Below are positions 1-10,074 of a stretch of DNA of 64,000 nucleotides, piece after piece; position 1 is the first letter of the stretch, and every line of letters begins with the position of its first letter. Source of the stretch: Nemertoderma westbladi (taxonomy: Eukaryota > Xenacoelomorpha > Nemertodermatida > Nemertodermatidae); assembly GCA_032718475.1 (NCBI GenBank), contig JAUCBJ010007921.1, positions 1 through 64,000 on the forward strand, written 5' to 3'. Below the pieces are notes generated by a model, which was not told the origin of the DNA, searched no databases, and saw nothing but the letters and a program-made list of their open reading frames with translations. The translations under genes were made by a program, and so were the position numbers.

Positions 1-265
1 TCACGTATTTATAATATGATACGGACAGTAAGGAAAGAGAAAAAGAATTATTTCTTGCCGTCGCTCTACATATATTATAAGTAATTACGCACGTAGTTAA
101 CACTAATATATTGCACTAATCTACTAAATAATCGCTAAATAACATTCTACTTAAATAAAAATTAAAGAAAACGATTATAATAAAATTACATAGTAATACA
201 TACAGAAATATAAAAATAATAAAATAATATAAAATAATAGAGTCACACACCCACTCCATATGTTG
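1..265. other. AT-rich non-coding flank of BEL-A
   Basis: No gene is seen here. The stretch is strongly AT-rich, with short A/T runs. It lies downstream of the minus-strand BEL-A ORF, where a 3' untranslated region or LTR would be expected. No LTR partner can be recognised inside the window, so the assignment stays open. Confidence 0.4.
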
Positions 266-3200
266 TTACGTTATGGAGTCCCTAGATGTTTGAAGGATTA
301 GGGAGGTGGTCGTGGGAAGAGAATCTTGCCTTCCACAGTTTCCGGAGAGTCCTCCATTCCCTTCCGGTAAACACAAACGACCGACTGGGTGATTGAGTCG
401 CTGCATCCCGAATACAATTCCAGGTTTCCTCTTCGTCTTGGAATAGTGACGATAGAAACATCGCTCAAAGTATATGACGGCGTTACAAAGCCGATTCCAG
501 GAGCTATAGTGGTCCGTCGCTCCCTGCAGGAGAGGTAAGAGTCCCTGCGAGACGTCTGATGTTCCAGAGCTCCAATCGCTCCCTCTGATCTTCATGAAGG
601 ATCCACTCGCGGTGGGGAGGTCCAGATCCATGGCGTCGTCCCTGGCAATATGTAATACCGACAGATCTATCCCGGGTTCAAATAACTCCGATCCACCCGT
701 CCGGGTTTTAGGTTTGACTTTCTCCGCTCCCTTGGCTGGTCTAATCTCAGTCGGAGTAAGATGGGGAGGCCATTCATCCTCCTTACTCAGGAAGTCGGGT
801 TCACCTAACCGGTCTGTAGTATCTGTCAGTTCTTGAGGAGTTGCTCCTCTGGAAGCGATGTCAGTTGGATTAAACTTCTTGGGGCAATATCTCCATTGAT
901 CTACATTGGAGCTAATATCGTCATTATCTGAGGAGTATGGTGTTCCCTCAGTTGGGTCGTCTCCCTCACTAGTATCATCTTCCCATTCACTCACCTGGCA
1001 GACGCGATCTTGAAGCAGTCTTTCTCTGAGCGTTCTTCGGGAAGGTCCAGTAAGGTACCAACCTACTCTAGTTCTTACCGCATAGGTCTGAAGTGGTTGC
1101 GGTTGAGCAGGTCGTTTCTCCAATGTCTCCAGCGCCTCATGCGCGTTTTGACCGATGAGTATTTGCACTCCAGGATAATCAGTCTGGAATCGAGGTATCT
1201 TAAGATGTTGGATGCTCTCATCCTCGTCCCAATTATAAAGGTCTGCTTGAGTAGTAGCGAAGTTCTTTATAGCCACCATTTTCACTGACCTTATGCTATG
1301 TTCTCCTAGTTCGTCCTGGGGGGTGGACAATGCTCCTACATAATAATCCGCTGTTATTGTAGATTTCCAAACTTGCATAATTCCTGACATGTTTAGCTTA
1401 GTTCGGAACTTGGGTTGTCCATCGAATATGTCTTCGGCTAGTTCTTTATCAATGAATGTTCCTGTGCTGCCGGAGTCCAGGAGGGCGTTCACTACATAAC
1501 TCCGTTTAGGTCCGTGAACCCTTACCTGCACCACAGGAAACTCTCGGATCCCTACATTGGAAGATGGCTCTTTCCAAGAAGGTTGTCGATCAAAAGTGGT
1601 TAGAGTGAAGTCGCTGTCTGTATCTTTTTCATATGTGAGTGCTCGATACACTGCGGTATTTATCATGTAACAGGATTCGTTTTCGTCGGAGAACTCGTCC
1701 GTATAGAATCCTTCCATCTCAGATTGATCAGTGTCGTTCACATCACTGAATTGGACATGTAGTTCGGAATCACTTACCTGACTCGGACTATTTCGCTCGG
1801 ATTCAGCGTGCAACAAGATATGATGTTTCGCACCGCACTTGGTACATCTTGTGTCAGAGTAACAGGTTCGCCGCTGGTGTCCTTGTCTGAGGCAATTATA
1901 ACACAACCGCTTATCCCACATGACTTCCCGTCTCTCTTTTAATGATTTCTTTAAGAATTTATCACACGCATTTAAACGGTGGGGCCCGTCGCACAGCACA
2001 CATTTGGGCTTGATGTTACTTACTTTAACATGTGCTGTGTGGTGCACGTTCGTTCTTTCCTCGGGCTTTCTCACCTGAATTCTCTTGGGAGACGTAGGAG
2101 GAGTTTTTCTTACCTGTTCTCTCCTGTCATTGGTTCGAGACTTGAATTTACTTACCTGGTCTTTAGGCGTTTTATTGACATAAGATCTTTCAGTGTCTTT
2201 CCCGCTATCCTCTCCTTGAGAAGTCTGGCTTTCGCCGTCGTCTGTATAACACACTGGTGTTACCCTTCTCCTAGAAACGGGTTTCTCACTTACCTTGTTT
2301 TCCAGTGTCTTCTCTCTGGACTGCCTTAGGAGCTGTAATTTCACTTCTCCATCTAAGAATGACATGAGATCAGCCATGGTAGGGTCTCGTCGTTGTTGTT
2401 CCATCATATATAACACTTTCTTATCCCAGCGTGTACCTACTCCACCCTTCGGTAAAGTAGAAGCCACTGCTCTAATAACCACAGCACTCTGATACTCATG
2501 AGACTTACCTAGCCAATCTAATTGTCTGCAGATCTCCTGAATCTCATCGGAAAACTCTATAATCCCGCTGCTAATAAACTTTCGGGGCGCTACCAACTTT
2601 GCATACAAATACCCAGCTATGTTATTCCTATTACCATACCTGATGTTTAGTGTATCCCAAACTTGTCTTAATCCGTCTGGATGTCCAATAAACTTTAACG
2701 CCATTAACTTGGGAGATCCTTCCAAGCACTCGATGAGGAATCTAAGTTTCTCTCCATTAGATAGTACAGAGTTCTGTATGTTATCTTTGTAATATTCATT
2801 AAAAGGTAACCATTTCATCTCATCTCCATTGAACTTGACGATCTCTCCCACCTTCACCGCTTGCCGGGCTTCGGTTCTAGCCATTTGACGCGTAAAACTT
2901 TCTTGGGCCATCGTGTTATTTAATGTCGAGTTATCGGTATATAAATTTCTCGGATTATGATCAGGTCTATAGGGAATGTCATTATCAACAGGTCTATAAT
3001 TACCCTTAATAGGGTTCACTATAGGAGTTTCTACTTCGCTAGCAGTATATATGCGTGTAGGCTCCACACCTTGCACATGAGATACTTCAGACCTAACAGG
3101 TTGACACATTGTTACCGAGGGTGGTGGTATACCCCTTTGAGTATTTACTAATTTATCGCGTTCTAGCGCGATACTTTGCTGCACTTCTTGCAACTCTAGC

Positions 3201-5200
3201 CTACTTTCCCTTACTGTGCCCTTGAATTGCTGGACAGTCTCCTGCATCTGCCCGAGCAGGAGATCCATCCCCCGCCGTCTCTCGTCCACCCATTCGACCG
3301 CCGAAGCGGGAGTCGCCAACGTTGTAGCGGGCGGACGAGGGACAACGGGCGACAAATCATGAATATTTCGCTCGGGGTCCAGGACTTGAACTGTCTCCTG
3401 GGCAGTTCTACTGGGCACAGGTAGCTTAGTGATATGCAGAGGGAATTTAGAGGTAGCTTCAGGGAGCACAGGTGTGTCTATCACCGAAGGGGTGATTTCA
3501 AGAACAGGCCTAATTATTTCAGGCTCATCTACTATAGTAGGGAGTCTTTCTATTTTAATTATTGGGTCTGTGGGCTCTGTACTGCCTAAGTTGGTGTTAT
3601 TTAGTTGCCTTCTAACAGCTGGAGGCAAATCAGGCAATTTGTGACGGTGGAATGTTCTTTTACGTCTACTTAGACGAGATCTATTTCCCTTGCCTTCAGT
3701 ATCGGTGGTATCGCCTTCCTCAGATGATGTATATCCCTGTCTTTTGGGAGTAGATCGATTCATCATCTGCATATTACTAGCTGTTAACTGTTTATTTATG
3801 CAGTCTTGATTCTCCTGAATGTTTTCCAATTCTAATTGGGTGATTTCTTCCGCCGCTCTACGTTCTGCTTCTGCCACTGCCATTTCCGCTTTTCTTTTCA
3901 TTTCTGCTGTTTTTCTTTTCGCTTCTGCCTCTGCCGCTGCCGCTGCCGCTTTTCTTTCCATTTCGGCTTTACTTTCCTCTTCGGCTGCTTTCCATTCCGC
4001 TTCGGCAGCTGCTACTGCTGCTTTCTTTCTGTCTTCTATACGTTTTTTCTTTACTTGCTCTTCTTGGACTCGTGTGATGCGGAGTTGTTCATCAAATTTA
4101 GCCTGGTTCGCAGCCCTCATTTCCACATCGATGGCATCCAACACAAGCTTGGTTCCTTCACTATTAGGGCTAAGTCCCTCTAACCTTCTCCTCAACTCGT
4201 CATCACCTAAAAAACGTTGATAGTCTGACAGATAGATGTCAATGGCATCCCTCTTATGCGGTTTCTCTGCCGTCGCTTCACTTTCCACTTGGGAAAAAGT
4301 AGCGTCTGTTGATTCTCCATGGGTTGAGCGCTCCTCCAGCTGAGCTTTCCACTGAGCTGTTCCTTGAACCTGGCGACTCACCCGTTGAAACCAAGTCTTT
4401 ACGGCAACTTGCAACGACGTGTCTTGTCTTCTTTTAGAAGCCTCTTCAAAGGCTGATAATATTAGCCTGATTCGCAGAATTCTTTCTCTAACTTGATAAA
4501 GCAGTTGTCCCTGCTCTTGAGGTCCTTGAGGTTGTTGTAACAGCTGTTTTTCTACTCGCTCCATAGAGCTGAAGAATCCCTGTGCGTATCCGGCTGCGGA
4601 CCTCTTCCACACAGCTGGATCGATGGTTTCCTTGGCTACTCCCATCCGGTATATGTCTTCCCAGGCAGCTTCTGATAAATCAAACGGGAGTCCGGGTCCG
4701 GGGAAGTTCCATTGCGACTCGACAATAGACTTCAGTTCTTCCCTCGTGTATCCCGCATAATTATCTTTAGTTGATCGTTGACTTCTCGCCCAATCGATCT
4801 GGTGTTCTTCCACCGCAATCAATAACCTAGTGAGTACGGCTGCAGGAAGGATGAGAAGGGGATCCGAATAAACCGCATCCATCATCTTTGCTCCGCGTTC
4901 GGGTGTCAGTTCTACAGTATCCTCACTACTGGAGCTGTTGGGCCGTTGAGAAATAAGTTCTTGGCTCGCGGGTTGTTGCTGTTCTGCTGCTTCTTGGTCC
5001 CGCTTGACCTGAGCTCGAGTGCCTATGATAGACCTACGATGTTGGACCAGCCTAGGTTCTGTTATTACTACAGGAGGGATGACCTTCCTCACAGTGGGAG
5101 GTGAACTGAACTTACGACTAGACGGTTCTACGCCTCTATCTGAGTCGCAGATAGTTACATCTAATAAACTGTCCGACAGGTTCTGCTTAGTATCAGACAT
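266..5200 (-). CDS. BEL/Pao-type gag-protease polyprotein, RT-deleted (BEL-A)
   Basis: A 1644-codon ORF without internal stops, starting at the ATG at 5200. An N-terminal disordered region is followed by a Lys/Glu/Ala-rich coiled-coil stretch (about residues 370-460), a DUF1759-like gag core (about 790-920), then three Cys/His zinc modules (about 1067-1130) of the order usual in BEL/Pao gag. An aspartic protease motif, LLDSGSTGTFID, lies near residue 1240. The segment leading into RT (VGWYLTGPSRR, about 1380) is followed after a short spacer by the end of RNase H (RYCPKKFNPTDIASRG, about 1437), so the RT palm and most of RNase H are missing. The last ~140 residues begin like the pre-integrase linker (HYSSWNRL) and then lose similarity, and no integrase follows. 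It therefore looks like a deletion derivative that has kept an open frame. LTRs were not identified. Confidence 0.85.
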   Translation of the reverse strand: MSDTKQNLSDSLLDVTICDSDRGVEPSSRKFSSPPTVRKVIPPVVITEPRLVQHRRSIIGTRAQVKRDQEAAEQQQPASQELISQRPNSSSSEDTVELTPERGAKMMDAVYSDPLLILPAAVLTRLLIAVEEHQIDWARSQRSTKDNYAGYTREELKSIVESQWNFPGPGLPFDLSEAAWEDIYRMGVAKETIDPAVWKRSAAGYAQGFFSSMERVEKQLLQQPQGPQEQGQLLYQVRERILRIRLILSAFEEASKRRQDTSLQVAVKTWFQRVSRQVQGTAQWKAQLEERSTHGESTDATFSQVESEATAEKPHKRDAIDIYLSDYQRFLGDDELRRRLEGLSPNSEGTKLVLDAIDVEMRAANQAKFDEQLRITRVQEEQVKKKRIEDRKKAAVAAAEAEWKAAEEESKAEMERKAAAAAAEAEAKRKTAEMKRKAEMAVAEAERRAAEEITQLELENIQENQDCINKQLTASNMQMMNRSTPKRQGYTSSEEGDTTDTEGKGNRSRLSRRKRTFHRHKLPDLPPAVRRQLNNTNLGSTEPTDPIIKIERLPTIVDEPEIIRPVLEITPSVIDTPVLPEATSKFPLHITKLPVPSRTAQETVQVLDPERNIHDLSPVVPRPPATTLATPASAVEWVDERRRGMDLLLGQMQETVQQFKGTVRESRLELQEVQQSIALERDKLVNTQRGIPPPSVTMCQPVRSEVSHVQGVEPTRIYTASEVETPIVNPIKGNYRPVDNDIPYRPDHNPRNLYTDNSTLNNTMAQESFTRQMARTEARQAVKVGEIVKFNGDEMKWLPFNEYYKDNIQNSVLSNGEKLRFLIECLEGSPKLMALKFIGHPDGLRQVWDTLNIRYGNRNNIAGYLYAKLVAPRKFISSGIIEFSDEIQEICRQLDWLGKSHEYQSAVVIRAVASTLPKGGVGTRWDKKVLYMMEQQRRDPTMADLMSFLDGEVKLQLLRQSREKTLENKVSEKPVSRRRVTPVCYTDDGESQTSQGEDSGKDTERSYVNKTPKDQVSKFKSRTNDRREQVRKTPPTSPKRIQVRKPEERTNVHHTAHVKVSNIKPKCVLCDGPHRLNACDKFLKKSLKERREVMWDKRLCYNCLRQGHQRRTCYSDTRCTKCGAKHHILLHAESERNSPSQVSDSELHVQFSDVNDTDQSEMEGFYTDEFSDENESCYMINTAVYRALTYEKDTDSDFTLTTFDRQPSWKEPSSNVGIREFPVVQVRVHGPKRSYVVNALLDSGSTGTFIDKELAEDIFDGQPKFRTKLNMSGIMQVWKSTITADYYVGALSTPQDELGEHSIRSVKMVAIKNFATTQADLYNWDEDESIQHLKIPRFQTDYPGVQILIGQNAHEALETLEKRPAQPQPLQTYAVRTRVGWYLTGPSRRTLRERLLQDRVCQVSEWEDDTSEGDDPTEGTPYSSDNDDISSNVDQWRYCPKKFNPTDIASRGATPQELTDTTDRLGEPDFLSKEDEWPPHLTPTEIRPAKGAEKVKPKTRTGGSELFEPGIDLSVLHIARDDAMDLDLPTASGSFMKIRGSDWSSGTSDVSQGLLPLLQGATDHYSSWNRLCNAVIYFERCFYRHYSKTKRKPGIVFGMQRLNHPVGRLCLPEGNGGLSGNCGRQDSLPTTTSLILQTSRDSIT

Positions 5201-5329
5201 GTTTATGTGTACAGTTGAATGCCTACTGCTATATTACAGTTTGAGCAAGTCTAGTAACTCAGTATTAACTGCTAGCCTAGTAATTAATTACCGATACTGC
5301 TACTCAGTGTAGCGTGATATATATATAAT

Positions 5330-5595
5330 ATATTAGAATACCGGTATGCTTATAGTATATATAACTATATAAGTATTATTACAGACTAGGTTTATCACAG
5401 AATACCGGTATAATTTTAGCACAAATATATATAAATATATAATAGGCCTATCGGGAATACCGGTATACAGCTTACAGTTTATAGTATATATAATTCTGGA
5501 CTGGAATTAATTACAAGTACCGGTATAATTTCAGCCTAAATTTATATAAATAAAGATAATAGGCCTATCGTAAATACCGGTATATCAATTATTTT
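5330..5595. repeat. Short tandem array with ACCGGTAT boxes
   Basis: Roughly 100-bp units each carry an 'ataccggtata'-like box followed by AT-rich sequence and 'aataggcctatcg'. Boxes are visible near 5339, 5405, 5459, 5520 and 5575. The array lies just upstream of the BEL-A start and may be part of its leader or LTR. The same accggt box recurs in the inverted-repeat arms further right. Confidence 0.55.
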
Positions 5596-5995
5596 AAATA
5601 ATTGAATTTCTGAATTTTAGGGTTACTTGGTTACTTTACTTACTTTATTACCGCTATTTGAGCAGTAGTCCAACTGATATTGAGACCTAATGGTTGTAAG
5701 GTAGGCCTACTATTTATAAATCGTTAGATTTGATTTATAATATATATATACCCGTTTTAATGGGTTTTGTCAATGTTTGAAATAAATGTTATTATTTCTG
5801 GGGAGTAATCACTACACAAAGCGGTGCGCTTTCAGTGAAGTGTTACTTATAGGACACTAAAACAAATAATGCTAATTTACCTAAGTTACTTAATACTACA
5901 AATTACGTACAATTCGGGTGAGATTACAATCTCTAAATAAACACAAAAATTTACAAAAAACACAAAATACGAATTTTCAGGGTAATTTTACAAGA

Positions 5996-8415
5996 AGTCT
6001 ACAAACCAGTCTAACAAAGGATTAGAATTCTGGTTATTACAACGGACAGGGTACTGCGGTATTTGAAAATAATACGTAGTAGTAAATACACTGCGTTGTC
6101 CAGATAGGAAAATACCACCGCCTGACGACCTATAGCCGTATCGCTATAGGTACTACGTTATGTATCACGGAGTGTTCCTACCTAGAAGTTAATAGAGCTA
6201 ATCGAACGTGCCTATCAACCACTTTACAACACAAATATAATGTCTACACTAATTACTTTCGGAAAGCACTGTACACTAAACCCTAAATTAGGTACGAGTA
6301 CTTGTACAACATATAATCAGTAGTTAAATATACTTGAACAGCTAAAAGAACCACGGCATCTGCTGGAGTGACCGGTGCACAAAATCACCAGTCTTTACCT
6401 ACGCCAAGCAGCCCGTGTAGTACCAGGGTTAATTTAACTATAGCGGTATGTATAACAAACACAATTATTGTAGGAACAAACTTGGGGAATGAATGTTGCG
6501 AATAATCGCATAAACTCTGAATAATAAATATTACGCTACGCGTACAAACCACTCAAACAAAATGCAGACCAAACACTGACAGACTACCATCAAGCCTAAA
6601 TAAACTACAGGACATGCAGACTCCGAAATGATTAGGTAGTATGCGTTCTAACCCAGTAGCACGACTTATTCTTTAGTTGGGGGTTTACCTTACAGCTTTG
6701 GCTGCCCCTACTTCCTAACCGTTCTTTATCGGACAGAGGCTCTACACACACTGCAATCCGTTCAGACCTAATAACAGCCAGACAACTATCCAGCCTACAA
6801 ATTATCTAAATAAATGTTATACGCTACCTGTACAGACTACACAAACAAAGTACAGACTAAACGATGGCAGACTACTCTCAAGCCTAAATAAACTACAGGA
6901 CATGCAGACTCCGAAATGATTAGGTAGTATGCGTTCTAACCCAGTAGTACGACTTATTCTTTAGTTGGGGGTTTACCTTACAGCTTTGGCTGCCCCTACT
7001 TCCTAACCGTTCTTTATCGGACAGGTGATCTACACACACTGCAATCCGTTCAGACTTAACAGCAATCAGACAACAACTCAGCCTACAAATTGTCTGTACA
7101 ATATGATCAGGCTTACACGCCTTCTGTTCAATACTGGCCTACAAACAAATAAAACTGACAGAAATAAGTAAGCTCCAAAAGAAACAAGGGGTGTACAGTC
7201 CCTAATCTCTTAAACAGCCTACCGGTATACAACAATCAAATCGAATAATACTAATGTACTTATACGGGAAGTACTGGTTAGGACAGTTGGGCCTACGGAC
7301 CTACAGAAGTACCGGTTCTGGCAGTTGGACCTACGGGCCTACAGCAGTACCGGTTCTGGCAGTTGGGCCTACTGACCTACAGATGTACCGCTCAGGTTTA
7401 CCGGTTGACCGGTACTTTCAACTTTATTGCTTACTGCAATAAAGAAGCTATATCCGTTATTGTTCGCGCTTTCAGACCTTTGGCAGTTTAACCCGCCAAA
7501 TTAGGATGTCTTTTAGATAATAAATCACTTTTAGCCTCTGACAAGTATTTGATTCACTACACTAGTCGAAACCAATCTGTGCGCGATCATTCACCCGCTG
7601 GATATACCCGGGAGATTGGGTTCGACGGCTTAATCTTATTGCTATGTAAGCCTAATGTATTATTCGACTGACAGTATTATATAATCTCTGACAATATTAT
7701 TCACCTTCGGGGAGTATTAACAGTTCCTTTAGGACGTGGCGCTCTATCTATAAAAACAGAGTTATGACTTAAACTACTCACAACGATATGGCTTAGTTAT
7801 AATTCACATATATGGCGCATTCTTTAGGAAATGCTTCGTTATCAGTCTCACTCATACACAATGCTGCACAATACTGCACACTAATCTGCCGATCTTCACT
7901 GATTTTAGTCACATATAAAAGGAACACAGACTGACTCATGTAGGGTCTATCAAATAACATTAGATTCACTTCAAACCACTTTAACATAAGTCACAATCGT
8001 TATATGTAACCTTTCTCTCTTACCTTCAGTATATCAAGAATATTGGGGTTTCGGGGTTATTTATCGTTATTCCAAATATAATAATTCATCAACCATATTA
8101 TGAAGAACCGACAGTAAATAGCAGTATAACAATATAAAAGTCCAGTGTGAATGGTACATGCAGATTTGGTTTGTTTAGTTGAGTTGCACAGTGATTCAGT
8201 GTGATAACGGATATATGTCCTTATAATTAAGCCTACTAGTGTTAGGCTAAAACAGAAAAGCACAAAATATTTCCAAGCCGCTCTCTCCTGGCTCAGGACA
8301 GAATGTAAACACTGCACATAAAGCATTGAGTGATTTCTAGGAAATTTCTGTACAAGAGCCATAAAAATGCTCTGATTGGCTGACTGAACTGAGAGACGCC
8401 GTAGAACAAAGAAAA
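5996..8415 (+). repeat. Left arm of a ~2.4 kb inverted repeat
   Basis: Read on the minus strand, the segment 10075-12572 matches this arm over most of its length. For example, the arm begins gtctacaaaccagtctaaca, and the right arm ends with its exact reverse complement. Identity looks near 88-90% by eye in the outer ~400 bp and is lower and gapped towards the centre. The arm contains no convincing coding sequence, and its small ORFs are incidental. Candidates are terminal inverted repeats of a large foldback-type element, or two oppositely oriented copies of one non-coding repeat. The inner boundary is approximate. Confidence 0.75.
6525..7096. repeat. Direct tandem duplication (~286 bp x 2) inside the left arm
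   Basis: Two consecutive units begin with 'taaat.ttacgctac' at about 6525 and 6811. They share long identical runs, including the block around 'gattaggtagtatgcgttct'. The same duplication exists in inverse orientation in the right arm (about 11475-12045), so it predates the duplication or inversion that made the two arms. Confidence 0.8.
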
Positions 8416-10074
8416 TCAACACGTATGAATATCAGCTGTTAACCGTCGTCATAGTAACTACTGTTCAAGAGTAGCTATCACCTTTTGCGTCACGGAATTG
8501 CCATAGAATCATCAACTATGCCTTCCACAGTACACATACGGAGGAAATAGCTCTTAGATCCTCTAAAAAACACCGATACAGCAATAATACGGTCTCTTAC
8601 ACCTATTAAATCAACTACAGAGTATTTTAATGTAAAAATAATAAAAATAACGGGGCAATTCAGCAAAGGCTTTTACAACCGGAGTTAATTACACACAAAC
8701 AAATCAAGTTAAGGGAATGTTATAACAGCAGGAGACCATCAAGTACCCGTAGGCAGAGTATAACAGAAGCGAGTGGGCCATTAAACACAGACAGCTTGTT
8801 GTATGAATGCTACACAGTGCAGCACCGTGGGGGGTTACGCGAGTTTGAGTTGGGTTTGAGTAAACCAGACAGGTTTGAGTTAGTAAGAGAAAAGGTACCC
8901 AGTTTGAGAAACGGTATCTAGGATGAGATATTGACTGTATTCTATTGAATAAATACAAAAAAAATCTACAACGATATTTTTATTACTAGTATTTTTATTA
9001 CTAGTTGTTGAACTAGTTGTTTTTCAAATTTCAAGCAATATGATAACAATTTGTAGAAAATTTGGGGGGAGGGGTCCTTGTTATCATAAGACTATATATG
9101 TTACGGGTCATGGTGTATATCAGTGATATTTACCTGATTACGGCGCTGTGAATTGTACAATATTTGAATGAATACCCAAACTACTGTAGAGCCTTTTACC
9201 TTAGGTAATATTTAAATGCCTAAATATTTCAGATAGGGGGAGAAACTGGACGCAATAAAAATTCATCCCTCTCCTGGGGAAATTGGACGCAAATAATAGC
9301 TGACTACTCTCAAAAATAAAACCGTAACCTATTCTATTGTGTTTAGTTTATTGTTATGGTTAAAATAACGTGCACTAACCTGCACCTTTATTCCCTAAAT
9401 TGAGAATTTAACATTGAGGCGGGAAATTAATTCGCCAAGATGGCATTTGCGTCCAGTTTACACCCCTGTCTCACGCCTCTGCCTCCATATACTGTATATG
9501 TATCAACCCCCATTAAAGTAGTCTTGCCTTTGCGAGGCTGGGTCTGTGGTTACCTGCGGTTCCTGAGAGGATATGGGCTTCGGCCAGGTACATATATGGT
9601 TGATAAGCTCACAATGGTCGAGACCAAAAGCGGTACAAATGGTCGAAATTTGTCGATAATGCCATCGCCACTAGAATAAAAAAAAACCGCCACTACAAAA
9701 TATAGAGCAACAAAAAAAAACTGCCGCAATAAATTGAATAAGTACAAGCCCAACAGCTGTACTGCACTGTAAAAGCTTTTGTGGGATAACTGATACGTTT
9801 GCCTATGCTGGCCAGTTCCCCCCCAGGCGCTGGAATACTCTAAAAAAGGTTTTCTAACTGTATATATATTCCCCTCGCCCGCAAGGTACCTTTACAGGTG
9901 TTTTAACGGACATAAAAATCATTCTGCTATATACGTGTTTTAGCGGACATGGTAAGACAAAAAACTTGTAATGCACCAACCACCTTTCACAGCTTAGCCG
10001 TGATGATTCATATTACGACATCTAGCAGCTGGTTGCTGACATGGAAACAGCCATTGGCCGCGTGGTTCTTTGTT
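8416..10074. other. Non-coding spacer between inverted-repeat arms
   Basis: The 1.6 kb between the arms holds no credible gene. It contains AT-rich sequence, a G-rich patch near 9064, a small TIR-bounded candidate (9232-9475, listed separately) and A-runs near 9677-9720. Short ORFs here have no recognisable domains. Confidence 0.5.
9232..9475. mobile_element. Candidate small TIR element (MITE-like)
   Basis: The left end 'agatagggggagaaactgg' followed by acgcaa is mirrored at the right end, whose reverse complement reads 'agacaggggtgtaaactgg' followed by acgcaa. A third, direct copy of the ggacgcaaat box lies near 9285. The CAGGGGTG-type right end resembles hAT termini, but no matching 8-bp target duplication is evident. 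Non-coding. Confidence 0.4.

Noticed and set aside
3819-4220. Plus-strand ORFs rich in Ser/Ala/Phe opposite BEL-A
   Set aside because: They are antisense shadows of the Lys/Glu/Ala coiled coil of the BEL-A gag.
7254-7442. ORF with repeated TYRSTGSGSWTYGPT-like units
   Set aside because: It translates accggt-type DNA repeats of the inverted-repeat arm; no coding evidence.
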